Shown: positions 5,140-5,821 of the stretch, piece after piece
Layout: the number at the start of each line of letters is the position of its first letter
How positions within the stretch are numbered: the first letter of the stretch is position 1
Assembly: GCA_030679025.1 (NCBI GenBank)
Contig: JAUXTV010000010.1
Location: forward strand, 1 to 5,821
Reading direction: 5' to 3'
DNA: 5,821 nucleotides
From: Candidatus Woesearchaeota archaeon
Lineage (GTDB): Archaea > Nanobdellota > Nanobdellia > SCGC-AAA011-G17 > UBA489
Made by a program: the position numbers and the translations under genes
Notes under the pieces: generated by a model
What the model was told of the DNA's origin: nothing
The model's input: the letters and a program-made list of their open reading frames with translations, nothing else
The model's database searches: none

Positions 5140-5160
5140 GAAAAGTATGCCCTCATTTTT

Positions 5161-5821
5161 ATGGGACGGGTTGGAAAATCGGTAGGTGCACTATTATTAG
5201 TATTATTTGTGATTTTTGTAGGATGTAAATCGATACCTGAAAAACCAACAAAATTACAATTTCAAGAACCAATAATAGTAGATGATGTTTCAATAACATT
5301 TGATTCTGTAAGATTCGGAGATAAAGTTACTATCATTTATGAGGGTAAAACTATAAGTGTGACAGCTGACAAGGGATATAAATTCGTAGTTATCGACATA
5401 ACCTCGAGAAATGTTGGTTCTGAAGAGGAATATTTTCCATTTTATACTTTTGATATGGAAATTAAAGTGGATAAGGGATATAGATATAAACACCACTTTT
5501 CGAGTGAACCACCATCTTCAATGAGACCAGAAGATGTAGAAACTGGCTATGTTGTATTTGAAATTTTAGAAGACACTTATCCGATAGAATTATACATTGA
5601 CGATATTTTCGACGATAATAAATATACACTATCAATTTCATCAGATAATTATTTACCTTCTTTACGACCGGGATTTAAAGAACTACCCTATGAAGAGAAA
5701 CTGAGGCAACTAGCAAGTGAAAGTGAATATGTTAATAAGATGCCCTTAACACCACCTCAACAATATATTTGCAATAGGAATGCCTATAATTGTGATGACT
5801 TTAGTAGCAGAAAAGAAGCTA
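5161..5821 (+). CDS. Lipoprotein-like DUF4352/excalibur protein, 3' truncated by window
   Basis: The frame is open for 220 codons and runs off the right edge. The N-terminus is basic (MGRVGKS), then hydrophobic (8-20), then FVGC with C22, a lipobox-like end suggesting a lipid-anchored surface protein. Residues ~36-165 resemble a DUF4352-type immunoglobulin-like domain: a strand with FVVIDITSRNVGSEEEYFPF (75-94), a later SMRPEDVETGYVVFEI segment (120-135) and a final YPIELYI strand (140-146). This matches the usual 'V-x-I-x-N-x-G ... P-x-x-x-x-G-x-VVFE' layout. A linker (170-195) leads to YICNRNAYNCDDFSSRKEA (202-220), which I read as the start of an excalibur-variant calcium-binding module; the expected downstream Cys and D-x-D-x-D-G-x-x-C part would lie past the window. 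The start is fixed by the in-frame stop at 5134 and the TATA spacing. A secreted nuclease fusion beyond the edge cannot be excluded. Confidence 0.8.
   Translation, partial: MGRVGKSVGALLLVLFVIFVGCKSIPEKPTKLQFQEPIIVDDVSITFDSVRFGDKVTIIYEGKTISVTADKGYKFVVIDITSRNVGSEEEYFPFYTFDMEIKVDKGYRYKHHFSSEPPSSMRPEDVETGYVVFEILEDTYPIELYIDDIFDDNKYTLSISSDNYLPSLRPGFKELPYEEKLRQLASESEYVNKMPLTPPQQYICNRNAYNCDDFSSRKEA

Noticed and set aside
5043..5228. Plus-strand frame of 61 codons
   Set aside because: It begins inside the minus-strand signal-peptide gene and overlaps the lipoprotein gene in another frame; the 5161 frame has a TATA box, lipobox and domains.
5290..5496. Minus-strand frame of 68 codons
   Set aside because: It is antisense to the lipoprotein-like gene and has no supporting signals.
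1..5821. tRNA, rRNA, CRISPR arrays and insertion-sequence ends
   Set aside because: No cloverleaf with a GTTCRA T-loop, no regularly spaced repeats of CRISPR length and no transposase or terminal inverted repeats were seen by eye.

Overview
The window looks archaeal, most likely from an AT-rich lineage of the DPANN kind (Woesearchaeota/Pacearchaeota-like); the rank is inferred, not proven. Four signs point this way. Several genes have a TATA-type box about 25-28 nt before the ATG, as expected for leaderless archaeal transcripts. Where ribosome binding sites occur, they are GGTGA/GAGGT-like. One small protein has an archaeal pilin-type (class III) N-terminus. One membrane protein has a short extracellular Cys/EF-hand-like module of a type I associate with such genomes. 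I see no tRNA, rRNA, CRISPR array or transposase.

Positions 1-1175 hold a probable two-gene operon. A membrane-anchored protein with a calcium-loop-like motif is followed by a tiny pilin-like protein with eight cysteines in its outer part. Two short repeats and a dyad overlap the predicted transcription start. A separate gene at 1231-1707 encodes a four-helix membrane protein of unknown function and runs tail to tail with a DUF4238-family gene on the minus strand (1725-2780).

Positions 2781-3021 are a divergent promoter region with a possible structured RNA and a dyad next to a promoter. It separates the DUF4238 gene from a plus-strand gene (3022-3906) whose protein carries a PD...EVK signature of the PD-(D/E)XK nuclease fold. 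No methyltransferase or other obvious partner is visible.

Positions 3907-4152 are mostly non-coding and lead to a strong TATA box. It drives two overlapping very short genes (4153-4451) for two-helix membrane peptides, distinctly richer in G+C than their surroundings. Next comes a minus-strand secreted six-cysteine protein (4543-5052). Divergent from it is a lipoprotein-like gene at 5161 that runs off the right edge. It has a DUF4352-like middle and the beginning of an excalibur-type Cys/Asp module.

Six of the eight complete genes, and the partial one, encode membrane, pilin-like or secreted products, so this looks like an accessory cell-surface region with a nuclease/DUF4238 pair in the middle. 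No complete known system can be named from what is visible.
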